DNA of 40,146 nucleotides from an uncultured Oscillospiraceae bacterium (GCA_951801655.1 CATONV010000016.1:1-40146); one strand, 5' to 3'; counted from the stretch's first letter, positions 1 through 6,335 are shown. Notes: generated by a model from the sequence alone, not told the origin. A program made the numbers and translations.

Positions 1-46
1 GCGACCAGCTTGGAAGGCTGGGATTCTACCATTGAACTACACCCGC
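1..46 (-). tRNA. tRNA-Gly(TCC), 5' part, cut by window start
   Basis: On the minus strand the sequence begins GCGGGTG (acceptor 5' strand), then a D-arm with TTCAATGGTAGA, then an anticodon stem CCAGC/GCTGG closing the loop CTTCCAA, which gives anticodon TCC (glycine). The variable loop, T-arm and acceptor 3' strand lie outside the window, so the gene is incomplete here only because of the cut. Confidence 0.9.
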
Positions 47-199
47 ATGGTGCTCTCTCACATCAGCCTATGAATATTATCATATTTTTCCCGGGCTGTC
101 AATGGCTTTCCGCAAATTTTCAACGTCACTTTTTCGTCGGAAAAGGGAGGAGCATTCCCTGCATAGCCGAAAAAACAGGGGCGGTCCTTGTTTTCACGG

Positions 200-1261
200 T
201 TAGTCCAGCGCCGCGTCGCAGAAAGCGCAGCAGTCCACGCCGCCGTTCTTCTTCACCAGGGGGGGCAGGTAGTACTCGGTCCGGGTGATGCACCGGGGGT
301 TGCGGCAGACGGGCGTCGTACCGATCTCCACCGCCTGGGGGCGGTCCAGACGGGGCTGGTTGGCCAGGTCGGCCAGCAGGGCCATCCGGGCGAACATGCC
401 GTAGCGGGCCTGCTCAAAGTATACCGCCCGTGGGTCGTCGTCCACGTCTACGGTGATCTCGTCCACTCTGGGCAGCGGGTGCATCACCAGCATGTGTTCC
501 TTGGCTCTGTCCAGCTTGCGGCGGGTGAGGATGTACACCCCCTTGTTCCTCTCATACTCCAGGGGGTCCACAAACCTCTCCCGCTGAATGCGTGTCATAT
601 ACAGCACGTCCAGCTGAGGAATCACGGCCTCCAGGCCGGTGACTGCGGTAAAGCGCATATTGTTCTCCCGCATAAAGGCGCGCATGTAGTCGGGGACGGC
701 CAGTTCTCTGGGGGAGATAAGGAAGAACTGGATGTTTTCAAACTTGGCCAGCGCCTTAATAAGGGAGTGGACGGTGCGGCCGTTTTTCAGATCACCGCAC
801 AGGCCCACGGACAGCCCGTCCACCCTCCCCAGCAGTCGGGTAATGGTAGTCAGGTCGGCGGTGGTCTGGGTGGGGTGCATGTGGCCGCCGTCGCCGGCGT
901 TGACCACGGGCACATGGGAGTAAAGCGAGGCCGCCTTGGCCGCCCCCTCCCAGGGGGTGCGCATCACCACCACGTCGGCGTAGCCGGACACCATTTTAAC
1001 GGTGTCCTTCAGGGTCTCCCCCTTGGCCACCGAGGAGGAGCTGGGGTCGGCAAAGCCGAAGACGGTTCCGCCCAGGCGGAGCATGGCGGTCTGAAAGGAG
1101 AAGTTGGTGCGGGTGGAGGGCTCGTAAAACAAAGAGGCCATCACTCTGCCCCGGCAGGCGTCTATAAAACCGGCCGGGTTGTCCATAATCCGGCTGGCCC
1201 GGGCGTAGAGACTTTCCCACTCCCTCCGGGACAGATCTCCAAAGTCGATCAAATGCCGCAT
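200..1261 (-). CDS. pyrB: Aspartate carbamoyltransferase with C-terminal PyrI-like zinc tail
   Basis: Catalyses condensation of carbamoyl phosphate with aspartate in de novo pyrimidine synthesis (cytosol). The 353-aa product shows the carbamoyl-phosphate loop S49-T-R-T52, the K80-G-E motif, the NAGDG...HPTQT block at 121-133 (catalytic His near 129), and HPLPR at 261-265. Stand-alone PyrB is about 305-311 aa. This one continues for about 45 residues with C319-x4-C324, a 20-residue spacer and C345-x2-C348, closely resembling the zinc subdomain of the E. coli regulatory chain PyrI. The nucleotide-binding allosteric domain of PyrI is absent. The ATG is preceded by AGAGGGGAAG. No other pyr gene is visible. 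Catalytic identity is secure; the meaning of the tail is inference. Confidence 0.95.
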   Translation of the reverse strand: MRHLIDFGDLSRREWESLYARASRIMDNPAGFIDACRGRVMASLFYEPSTRTNFSFQTAMLRLGGTVFGFADPSSSSVAKGETLKDTVKMVSGYADVVVMRTPWEGAAKAASLYSHVPVVNAGDGGHMHPTQTTADLTTITRLLGRVDGLSVGLCGDLKNGRTVHSLIKALAKFENIQFFLISPRELAVPDYMRAFMRENNMRFTAVTGLEAVIPQLDVLYMTRIQRERFVDPLEYERNKGVYILTRRKLDRAKEHMLVMHPLPRVDEITVDVDDDPRAVYFEQARYGMFARMALLADLANQPRLDRPQAVEIGTTPVCRNPRCITRTEYYLPPLVKKNGGVDCCAFCDAALD

Positions 1262-1499
1262 TCCATCTTCCCCTCTCTTTTTCTTTCGTTATCCTACCAT
1301 AAAGCGGGTATTTGCGCAAGCGGAGAAGTTACAATTTCACAGGTGTTTTTCTGGAGAGGTTTTTGTTTTTTATATGATTCATTTCCTGTATAACTAATTA
1401 CACGGAACATTTTGCATCTGTACAGTTTATTTGTTTGACATATAATGAGAGAAAATAACGGAATGTACGATTGAAATAGAGAAAAAGGTGAGGAATACT

Positions 1500-1667
1500 A
1501 TGCAATTTCAGATTAGGCAGAAGAAAAGAGGAGCAGAGTGCATTTATAAGACGCTGTATCTGTCCAAAACACTCGTTTCACGAATCAACTGTATTGCCAG
1601 TGATAACAGTACAAGTTTTAATAACATAGTCATCAGCATGATTGAATCTTGCCCAAACGAGGAATAG
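1500..1667 (+). CDS. 55-aa ribbon-helix-helix-like microprotein
   Basis: A 55-codon frame begins MQFQIRQKKRGAECIYKTLY and ends ...IVISMIESCPNEE. The order is basic N-terminus, a short beta-like stretch (IYKTLYL), a first helix (SKTLVSRINCIASD), a turn with NSTSFN, and a second helix (NIVISMIESC). This is the size and pattern of Arc/MetJ-type DNA-binding proteins. An AAGGTGAGG ribosome binding site lies 7 bases before the ATG. A TATAAT at 1441-1446 lies upstream, but the -35 is unclear: TTGACA abuts it directly. Base composition is much more AT-rich than the neighbours, suggesting transfer. It stands alone; target DNA is unknown. The fold call rests on pattern only. Confidence 0.6.
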   Translation: MQFQIRQKKRGAECIYKTLYLSKTLVSRINCIASDNSTSFNNIVISMIESCPNEE

Positions 1668-1710
1668 AATTGACTTCTCTGTTTCTCTCCAAAGAACTTT
1701 ACTCTCTGTC

Positions 1711-1739
1711 TTGCATCCTGGCGGAGGCTATGCTACAAT
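1711..1739 (+). promoter_or_regulatory. Sigma-A-type promoter for the Cys/His-repeat protein
   Basis: TTGCAT at 1711-1716 and TACAAT at 1734-1739 are separated by 17 bases, about 45 bases before the start codon of the secreted repeat protein. Confidence 0.6.
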
Positions 1740-1783
1740 AGAATCATCACCCGCCATGCGCGGACAGAAAGGAAGTAATTCCC

Positions 1784-2278
1784 ATGTTCAGGATGAAGGG
1801 CCGCCTGCTGGCCGGCGCGCTGTGCGTCATGCTGGCGGCTATTCTGATCGTACCCGCCTCCGCCCACGGCTGTCACGGCGGACGGGGACACCACGGCGGA
1901 TACAGACAGCGTGTCCAGACCACCGTGACCGTCTGTCCCTACGAGGACTGCGCCCAGGCCGGCCGCCACACCCACAACGGTGTGATCTACTGCGGTTATG
2001 GCCACGGCAGCGGGGTGTGCGACGGCGCCTGCCGCGCCCTGTGCCCCTACGAGGACTGCGCCGAGGCAGGCCGGCATACCCACGACGGCGTGGGCTACTG
2101 CGGTTACGGCCACGAGGCCGGCTACTGCGACGGCGCCTGCCGTGCCCTGTGCCCCTACGAGGACTGCGCCGAGGCAGGCTGGCACACCCACGACGGCGTG
2201 GGCTACTGCGGCTACGGCCACGAGGCCGGCTACTGCGACAGCGTCTGCCGTACCACTGGTTGCGGTCGCTGGACCTGA
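1784..2278 (+). CDS. Secreted Cys/His-rich tandem-repeat protein
   Basis: 164 aa. Residues 1-27 form a signal peptide (basic start, hydrophobic core LLAGALCVMLAAILIV, then PASA-H as the likely cleavage site). A short His/Gly stretch (HGCHGGRGHHGG) follows, then three tandem 36-aa repeats of the pattern CPYEDCAxAGxHTHxG...YCGYGHxxGxCDxxCR. Each repeat carries five cysteines and three histidines. No catalytic domain is recognisable; the regular spacing suggests extracytoplasmic metal binding or a disulfide-stabilised repeat. The ribosome binding site AAAGGAAG lies 8 bases before the ATG; an internal ATG at 1793 is an alternative start. The gene has its own promoter and is followed by a terminator. 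Coding status is strong because the signal peptide and repeats are all in one frame. Confidence 0.85.
   Translation: MFRMKGRLLAGALCVMLAAILIVPASAHGCHGGRGHHGGYRQRVQTTVTVCPYEDCAQAGRHTHNGVIYCGYGHGSGVCDGACRALCPYEDCAEAGRHTHDGVGYCGYGHEAGYCDGACRALCPYEDCAEAGWHTHDGVGYCGYGHEAGYCDSVCRTTGCGRWT
1922..2249 (+). repeat. Three tandem 108-bp coding repeats
   Basis: Three head-to-tail units of about 108 bp inside the secreted protein gene. The second and third are nearly identical at DNA level (for example ACCCACGACGGCGTGGGCTA occurs in both), implying recent duplication or homogenisation. Confidence 0.85.
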
Positions 2279-2295
2279 GCCATTTTTCCTGGTAT

Positions 2296-2351
2296 AAAAC
2301 CCCTCCAACGCCGCACCCTATGAAAAAAGGGAGCGGAAGCGGAGGGGTTTT
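2296..2351 (+). terminator. Terminator hairpin whose 3' arm contains the next gene's RBS
   Basis: Outer arms AAAACCCCTCC (2296-2306) and GGAGGGGTTTT (2341-2351) pair perfectly. Inner arms CCGCACCCT (2311-2319) and AGGGAGCGG (2328-2336) pair with one A-A mismatch. The right arm ends in TTTT, so it can terminate the upstream gene. Its GGAGGGG is also the Shine-Dalgarno of the GTG at 2352, so folding would hide that ribosome binding site. Confidence 0.7.
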
Positions 2352-2867
2352 GTGATCTGGTTTTGGAGTTTTATGGCGTACAGCTTTGCGGGTTTTCTGC
2401 TGGAGACGGTGTTTGCCCTGCTGACCGGCGGGCACGCGGACCGAAAGGGGCTGCTGGTGCTGCCGCTGTGTCCGGTATACGGGGCGGGAGCCTGTCTCAT
2501 TCTGATTCTGGCCGGGCGGGCTCAGTCGCCCTGGTCCCTGTTTCTGCTGGGCTCTCTGGCGGCCACGGCGGCGGAATATCTGGCCTCTGTCTACCATGAG
2601 AAAGTTCTCAGGGTGTCTTTCTGGCACTACGACGGTCTGCCCGGCAGTCTTCAAGGCCGGGTGTGCCTGCCCTTCTCCCTGGCCTGGGGGGTGCTGTCTC
2701 TGGCGCTGGTGTACTGGCTGCACCCGCTGCTGTCCCCCTGGCTGGCTCGGATTCCCACTCCGGTGGGCTGGATGGCCCTGATCACGCTGGCGGCGGACTG
2801 TCTTCTCACCGCCGCCGTGCTGCGGAGAACCGGAGACACACAGAGTCTGCGCCGGCACACTCTCTGA
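2352..2867 (+). CDS. CmpB/type-IV ABC-like membrane protein (PF06541-type)
   Basis: 171 aa, GTG start directly after GGAGGGG and TTTT. Four to five hydrophobic segments are visible (residues about 3-25, 35-52, 61-80, 108-125, 135-155). The family pattern is present: an N-terminal GFLLETVFALL, RKGLLVLPLCPVYGAG around residues 31-46, and EYLASVYHEKVLRVSFWHY followed by a Gly/Arg-rich loop. Members are called putative ABC-transporter type IV proteins in domain databases but have no established transport role. No ATPase gene is adjacent. The RBS lies inside the preceding terminator stem, so translation may depend on that fold. Family membership is fairly sure; function is unknown. Confidence 0.75.
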   Translation: MIWFWSFMAYSFAGFLLETVFALLTGGHADRKGLLVLPLCPVYGAGACLILILAGRAQSPWSLFLLGSLAATAAEYLASVYHEKVLRVSFWHYDGLPGSLQGRVCLPFSLAWGVLSLALVYWLHPLLSPWLARIPTPVGWMALITLAADCLLTAAVLRRTGDTQSLRRHTL

Positions 2868-2872
2868 CGCAA

Positions 2873-2905
2873 AAAGGACCGCCGGCGGGAAACCGGCGGT
2901 CCTTT
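2873..2905. terminator. Bidirectional intrinsic terminator
   Basis: Perfect 13-bp arms AAAGGACCGCCGG and CCGGCGGTCCTTT with a 7-base loop, between the convergent membrane protein gene (plus) and the 56-aa gene (minus). Confidence 0.85.
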
Positions 2906-2909
2906 GGAT

Positions 2910-3080
2910 TTACTCCTCGTAGTCGTCGTACTCGTCAACGTGGACGGAGCGTTGGAGTTTTCCCTTGGCGCTGTCGTACAGCTCGGTCAGGCCGTCCCAA
3001 TAGGCGATAACAGCGCACACCGCAGCGGCGGCGGCCAGGGACAGGGCCACGATCTTCAGTACAAAGCGGGCAACTTTCAT
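2910..3080 (-). CDS. 56-aa single-pass membrane microprotein
   Basis: Begins MKVARFVLKIVALSLAAAAA and ends with an acidic tail HVDEYDDYEE. Residues about 5-28 form one transmembrane helix; a short amphipathic stretch (DGLTELYDSAKGKLQ) follows. A GAGGAGG ribosome binding site lies 6 bases before the ATG, and the frame closes just before a strong terminator, so it is very likely a real gene. Small proteins with this basic start, one helix and charged tail are common and uncharacterised in Oscillospiraceae (from memory). It lies downstream of the polysaccharide deacetylase on the same strand, about 80 bases away. Confidence 0.75.
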   Translation of the reverse strand: MKVARFVLKIVALSLAAAAAVCAVIAYWDGLTELYDSAKGKLQRSVHVDEYDDYEE

Positions 3081-3157
3081 GGTTGAACCTCCTCTGAAAA
3101 ACTGTTGTCCTCAGTTTACACGATCGCGGGAAAAATTACAATCGTTTTTGGTAAAAT

Positions 3158-3871
3158 TTAATTTATTTTTCGGTACTGCGCCCCCGCCTCCGGGACGACG
3201 CCCCGCTGAGACATCAGCTGTTCCACGGTGACGAAGCAGTACCCTCTGGCCTGAAGGGTGTCCACCACCCGCAGGGCGGCCTGAGAGGAACTGGGAAACA
3301 GGTCGTGGAGAAGGATAATGTCCCCGTCGGACACGTTCTCCACCACGGCGGCCACCACCCGGTCCACGTCCTTGTCCTTCCAGTCCTCCGGGTCCACCGA
3401 CCACAGGACGACGGGCCCGCCGCACCAATTTCTGGCTTTCTCGTCGATCAGCCCATAGGGTGGGCGCAGCCAGTAGTTCCCATCCCCCAACAGGCCGGTA
3501 ATCAGGGCCCTGGTTTTGCCCACCTGAAGGTCAAAATCCTTTCTGGACAGTCCCTTCAGCTCCACGTGATCATAGGTGTGGATGCCGACCTGATGACCCT
3601 CGGCGGCCATGCGCCGCACCAGCTCCTCGTTGCCCGAAATGCGGTTTCCCACCAGGAAGAAGGTTGCGGGCGCCTCCCGCAGGGCCAGGCCGTCCAGCAG
3701 GGGACCGGTGGTGGAGGACCGGGGGCCGTCGTCAAAGGTGAGGGCCACCAGAGGCGGGTCGTCCATCGTTACCTCGGCCCGGGCGTCCGCCGAGCGTGCC
3801 GGCTCCGGCGCCGGGAGGGCGCACACCAGCGCCAGCACGCACGCCAGCGCCCCCAATTTTTTTCTGTTCAC
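3158..3871 (-). CDS. Secreted NodB-type polysaccharide deacetylase
   Basis: 237 aa, carbohydrate esterase family 4, expected to remove N-acetyl groups from peptidoglycan or another exported polysaccharide outside the membrane. Residues 1-28 are a signal peptide. Motif 1 is TFDDGP (45-50, with D47/D48), motif 2 is H98-TYD-H102 (metal-binding histidines), motif 3 is RPPYG (136-140), motif 4 holds W157 with the downstream DPEDW, and motif 5 is LLHD (187-190). All catalytic elements look intact. Only the catalytic domain is present, with no wall-binding repeats. The start is the ATG at the head of the signal peptide. Substrate cannot be told from sequence. Confidence 0.9.
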   Translation of the reverse strand: MNRKKLGALACVLALVCALPAPEPARSADARAEVTMDDPPLVALTFDDGPRSSTTGPLLDGLALREAPATFFLVGNRISGNEELVRRMAAEGHQVGIHTYDHVELKGLSRKDFDLQVGKTRALITGLLGDGNYWLRPPYGLIDEKARNWCGGPVVLWSVDPEDWKDKDVDRVVAAVVENVSDGDIILLHDLFPSSSQAALRVVDTLQARGYCFVTVEQLMSQRGVVPEAGAQYRKIN

Positions 3872-3925
3872 CGCCGCCGCCTCCCAAACATGTTTGCTGT
3901 CAGTATGTGCGGCGCAGCGAAAATC

Positions 3926-4156
3926 TTACGTTGAAAATTTTCTCTGTTTTCGGTTGGGCACGTCGTCCCGTCCCACCAGATAGTCCAGGCTGACGTTGTA
4001 AAAGTCCGCGATTTTAATCAACGTGTCGATTTGTACATTGATTTTTCCGTTTTCATAGTCAGAATACGTGTTGGGCTTGACATGCAAATAATTTGCTAGC
4101 TCAAGCTGTTTTTTGTCATGATCCTCCCGCAGTTCTCTAATTCGAGGAAAAAGCAT
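3926..4156 (-). CDS. XRE-family helix-turn-helix repressor (module 1)
   Basis: 76 aa starting MLFPRIRELREDHDKKQLEL. The HTH covers about residues 6-60: KKQLELANYLHVKPNTYSDY with the following ENG is the classic HTH pattern, and DYLVGRDD closes the Cro/C1-type domain. I chose the ATG at 4156 because GGTGATAGT lies directly before it; a 16-codon N-terminal extension to 4204 would cover the operator region. It is divergent from a phage-type microprotein gene, with two matching palindromes between them, so autoregulation plus control of the divergent promoter is likely. AT-richer than the surrounding genes, as expected of a mobile-element remnant. Confidence 0.9.
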   Translation of the reverse strand: MLFPRIRELREDHDKKQLELANYLHVKPNTYSDYENGKINVQIDTLIKIADFYNVSLDYLVGRDDVPNRKQRKFST

Positions 4157-4181
4157 ACTATCACCGAAAAAAACATACAAC

Positions 4182-4220
4182 ATCGGCATTGCCGATATTG
4201 ACAAAAGTCGGTATTACCGA
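4182..4220. promoter_or_regulatory. Twin operator palindromes for XRE module 1
   Basis: ATCGGCATTGCCGAT (4182-4196) and TCGGTATTACCGA (4208-4220) are both perfect odd palindromes sharing the consensus TCGGyATTrCCGA, with centres 25 bp apart. The second lies wholly in the spacer of the plus-strand promoter; the first abuts its -35. Repressor binding here would block that promoter. Confidence 0.75.
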
Positions 4221-4227
4221 ATATAAT
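4198..4227 (+). promoter_or_regulatory. Consensus promoter for the 48-aa microprotein
   Basis: Exact TTGACA (4198-4203) and exact TATAAT (4222-4227) with an 18-base spacer containing an operator palindrome. Transcription would start just upstream of the GAGGTGA ribosome binding site. Confidence 0.8.
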
Positions 4228-4244
4228 GGCATTGAGGTGATAGT

Positions 4245-4391
4245 ATGTCCGATTATAAAGAAATGTATCTGACCATGGTCAGGGCCAGCGAGAAGGCGAT
4301 TGATCTTTTGGTCGAAGCCCAGCAGAAGTGCGAGGAGATGTATCTTTCCTCCAAGGATGAGGAAGAGGCAGAAGAAGAGGCCGGGGAGTAG
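4245..4391 (+). CDS. 48-aa phage-type acidic microprotein
   Basis: Begins MSDYKEMYLTMVRASEKAID; the rest is a single amphipathic helix (LLVEAQQKCEEMYLSS) ending in a very acidic tail (DEEEAEEEAGE). GAGGTGA lies 5 bases before the ATG. Similar short proteins starting MSDYK.MYL occur near repressor genes in prophages of Clostridia (from memory, not checked). It is driven by the consensus promoter under the XRE operators, and a hairpin follows the stop codon. Role unknown; an antirepressor or partner protein is one possibility. Confidence 0.7.
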   Translation: MSDYKEMYLTMVRASEKAIDLLVEAQQKCEEMYLSSKDEEEAEEEAGE

Positions 4392-4401
4392 TTCCCCGGC
4401 C
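4379..4401 (+). terminator. Hairpin at the end of the 48-aa gene
   Basis: Arms GGCCGGGGA and TCCCCGGCC with a 5-base loop overlapping the stop codon; only a weak T-run follows. Confidence 0.5.
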
Positions 4402-4411
4402 CCTTTGCCGC

Positions 4412-4546
4412 TTATTCCTCTTTTGCCTTGGGTTTATACTGTTCTTCACCGGTCTCAATCCAGAGAAGGAAGTTTACAATTTCCGTGTCGTTCATACCTA
4501 ACGCGCGAAGACCCAGCGCCAACCTGGCATTCTCAGTCATGTTCAT
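4412..4546 (-). CDS. 44-aa phage-type microprotein
   Basis: Begins MNMTENARLALGLRALGMND and continues TEIVNFLLWIETGEEQYKPK. One predicted helix-turn-helix-like hairpin of two short helices is followed by a charged tail. GGAGG lies 10 bases before the chosen ATG. An overlapping ATG five bases upstream runs into a stop after five codons, which decides the start. Proteins of this form are often seen in clostridial prophage early regions (from memory). It follows the 41-aa gene on the same strand with a 35-base gap, so the two probably form one unit. Function unknown. Confidence 0.65.
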   Translation of the reverse strand: MNMTENARLALGLRALGMNDTEIVNFLLWIETGEEQYKPKAKEE

Positions 4547-4581
4547 CCATTCAAACCTCCTTTTTCTCTGTCTGCCCATTC

Positions 4582-4707
4582 TCAGTCTTCCTTCTTCTTG
4601 TCCTCCAACAGTTCTTCGACCTTTTGTTTCGCTTCCTCCAGGTCTTTGCAGCCGTCAAGGACCATACGGATCATTTTGATGATCTTGTCAAACTGCTTGT
4701 CTGTCAT
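4582..4707 (-). CDS. 41-aa coiled-coil-like microprotein
   Basis: Begins MTDKQFDKIIKMIRMVLDGC and continues KDLEEAKQKVEELLEDKKKED: essentially one long charged amphipathic helix. A GGAGGCG ribosome binding site lies 7 bases before the ATG. First gene of the two-gene minus-strand unit with the 44-aa protein. No catalytic features; likely a protein-protein interaction helix. Part of the same AT-richer phage-type patch (3926-4707). Confidence 0.6.
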   Translation of the reverse strand: MTDKQFDKIIKMIRMVLDGCKDLEEAKQKVEELLEDKKKED

Positions 4708-4734
4708 CTGTAACGCCTCCATATGATTCTAGCC

Positions 4735-5709
4735 TCACTGCTTGGGCACAGTCTTGGTAATGGTAGCCTTGGGGTCTTCGGTGTCGAACACGGTCTTGGC
4801 GGCGGCGGCCAGGCCAGCGATGCCCTGGAGCTCGGAGGGGATGATAATCTTGGTGGCCTTGCCGTTGGCGGCGGCGGTAAAGGCCTCCAGGGCCTTAATG
4901 GTAAGAACGCCCTGGCCGGGGGCGGCCTCGTTGATCAGGCGGATGGCGTCGGCAGTGGCCTGCTGGACCTTCAAAATAGCCTGCGCCTCGGCCTCGGCCT
5001 CCAGAATCTTGGCCTGCTTGGCGCCCTCGGCCTGGAGAATGGCGGCCTGCTTGGCGGCGTCGGCCCTCAGAATGGCGGACTGCTTCTCGCCCTCGGCCAC
5101 CAGGATCTGAGACTGCTTCTGGCCCTCGGCCTGGAGGATAGCCTCGCGGCGCTCTCTCTCGGCCCGCATCTGCTTCTCCATAGACTCCTGGATGTCCCGG
5201 GGAGGCATGATGTTTTTCAGCTCCACCCGGTTGACCTTGATGCCCCAGGGGTCGGTGGCCTCGTCCAGCAGGGCCCGCATTTTGGTGTTGATGTGGTCCC
5301 GGCTGGTGAGGGTCTGGTCCAGCTCCAGATCGCCGATGATATTGCGCAGGGTGGTGGCGGTAAGGTTCTCAATGGCGGACATGGGGTTTTCGATACCATA
5401 GGTATAAAGTCTGGGGTCGGTAATCTGGAAGTAGACCACCGAGTCGATCTGCATGGTCACGTTGTCCTTGGTGATGACGGGCTGGGGGGCGAAGTCCACC
5501 ACCTGCTCCTTCAGGGACACGTTTTTCACAATGCGCTCCACGATGGGCACCTTAAAGTGGACGCCGGCGTCCCACACGGTGCGGAAGGTGCCCAGCCAGG
5601 TGATGACGTAGGCCCGGGACTGGGGCACAATGCGCACGATGCTGGCCAGCAGGGAAAAGATGACAATGGCGATCACGATTACGATCAGGGTGGGGATCAA
5701 GTATTCCAT
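4735..5709 (-). CDS. SPFH/stomatin-family membrane protein
   Basis: 324 aa. Residues 5-28 form an N-terminal membrane anchor. The SPFH (band 7) domain runs from about residue 30 to 200 (VPQSRAYVITWLGTF, then KEQVVDFAPQPVITKDNV, then PPRDIQESMEKQMRAERERR). A long coiled coil with repeated AEG-x-KQ heptads (about 192-250) and a C-terminal oligomerisation part follow. Matches QmcA/stomatin-like proteins that build ring-shaped membrane microdomain scaffolds and associate with proteases. GGAGGAATTTACAAG precedes the ATG. It lies 39 bases downstream of the NfeD gene; this pairing is the classic stomatin-NfeD operon. Confidence 0.95.
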   Translation of the reverse strand: MEYLIPTLIVIVIAIVIFSLLASIVRIVPQSRAYVITWLGTFRTVWDAGVHFKVPIVERIVKNVSLKEQVVDFAPQPVITKDNVTMQIDSVVYFQITDPRLYTYGIENPMSAIENLTATTLRNIIGDLELDQTLTSRDHINTKMRALLDEATDPWGIKVNRVELKNIMPPRDIQESMEKQMRAERERREAILQAEGQKQSQILVAEGEKQSAILRADAAKQAAILQAEGAKQAKILEAEAEAQAILKVQQATADAIRLINEAAPGQGVLTIKALEAFTAAANGKATKIIIPSELQGIAGLAAAAKTVFDTEDPKATITKTVPKQ

Positions 5710-5748
5710 CTTGTAAATTCCTCCTTACTTTATTACAATGCGTACTCT

Positions 5749-6174
5749 TTACTGCGCGGTTTCCACAATGACCTTAACACCCTCAATGCGCAGCACCTTC
5801 ACATCCGTCCCGGCGGGAATTACCACGTTCTGGGCGGAGCGGGCCGACCACACCTGACCGTTGACCTTTACCTGGCCCTGAGCCTGGGTGTTGTCGATGG
5901 ACTGGGTGACCAGGGCGGAGGCGCCAATCACCCGGTCTGCGTTGGTGGCGGATGCCTTGGTCTTAAGCAGTTTGCTGCTCAGGGGCTTAAACAGGGCCAG
6001 CGCCAGGGCGGATACCCCCAGAAACACTGTAATTTGGAGCCAGAGACCCGCGCCCAGGGCTGTGGCGAACAGTCCCGCCAGCGCCCCAACGGCGAACCAG
6101 ACAGAGACCAGGCCCACTGTCACCGCTTCGCCTATGGCGAAGACAATAAAGGCGGCCAGCCAGAAAATCGTCAT
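5749..6174 (-). CDS. NfeD-family membrane protein
   Basis: 141 aa from the ATG at 6174, which follows AAAGGAGGAATTGCA; an in-frame upstream start at 6207 lacks a ribosome site. Three to four hydrophobic segments occupy residues 1-70 (TIFWLAAFIVFAIGEAV, SVWFAVGALAGLFA, TVFLGVSALALALF). A C-terminal OB-fold domain of about 60 residues follows (NADRVIGASALVTQSI ... VKVLRIEGVKVIVE). This is the short NfeD form without the ClpP-like protease domain. It works with the downstream SPFH protein, probably in membrane quality control or microdomain assembly (family knowledge). Confidence 0.92.
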   Translation of the reverse strand: MTIFWLAAFIVFAIGEAVTVGLVSVWFAVGALAGLFATALGAGLWLQITVFLGVSALALALFKPLSSKLLKTKASATNADRVIGASALVTQSIDNTQAQGQVKVNGQVWSARSAQNVVIPAGTDVKVLRIEGVKVIVETAQ

Positions 6175-6294
6175 TGCAATTCCTCCTTTCGGATAGACGG
6201 CTGTCATTCCTCACCCCATCATATCACAACGCCGGTAAAATTACCACTGTCTGCTCAAATTTTTTACGTTTCATTTGTGTTACAAGCACAGTAT

Positions 6295-6335
6295 ACACCA
6301 TATATGGTGTGAAGTCAATACATCATATCTGATGT
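6295..6335. promoter_or_regulatory. Twin operator palindromes for XRE module 2
   Basis: ACACCATATATGGTGT (6295-6310) is a perfect 16-bp palindrome. ACATCATATCTGATGT (6320-6335) has perfect 6-bp arms. Shared consensus ACAyCATATmTGrTGT, centres 25 bp apart, the same spacing as at 4182-4220. They lie between the nfeD-SPFH operon (minus) and the small XRE gene (plus), so either or both promoters may be controlled. Confidence 0.7.

Noticed and set aside
188-1393. 401-aa plus-strand open frame over pyrB
   Set aside because: Antisense shadow of pyrB; His/Gly/Val-rich composition typical of reverse-frame translation in GC-rich DNA.
1839-2858. 339-aa minus-strand open frame over the repeat protein and CmpB-like gene
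   Set aside because: Arg/Pro-rich translation opposite clear genes, spans two transcription units, no ribosome site.
4723-6312. 529-aa plus-strand open frame over the SPFH and NfeD genes
   Set aside because: Antisense shadow; the minus-strand products match known families throughout.
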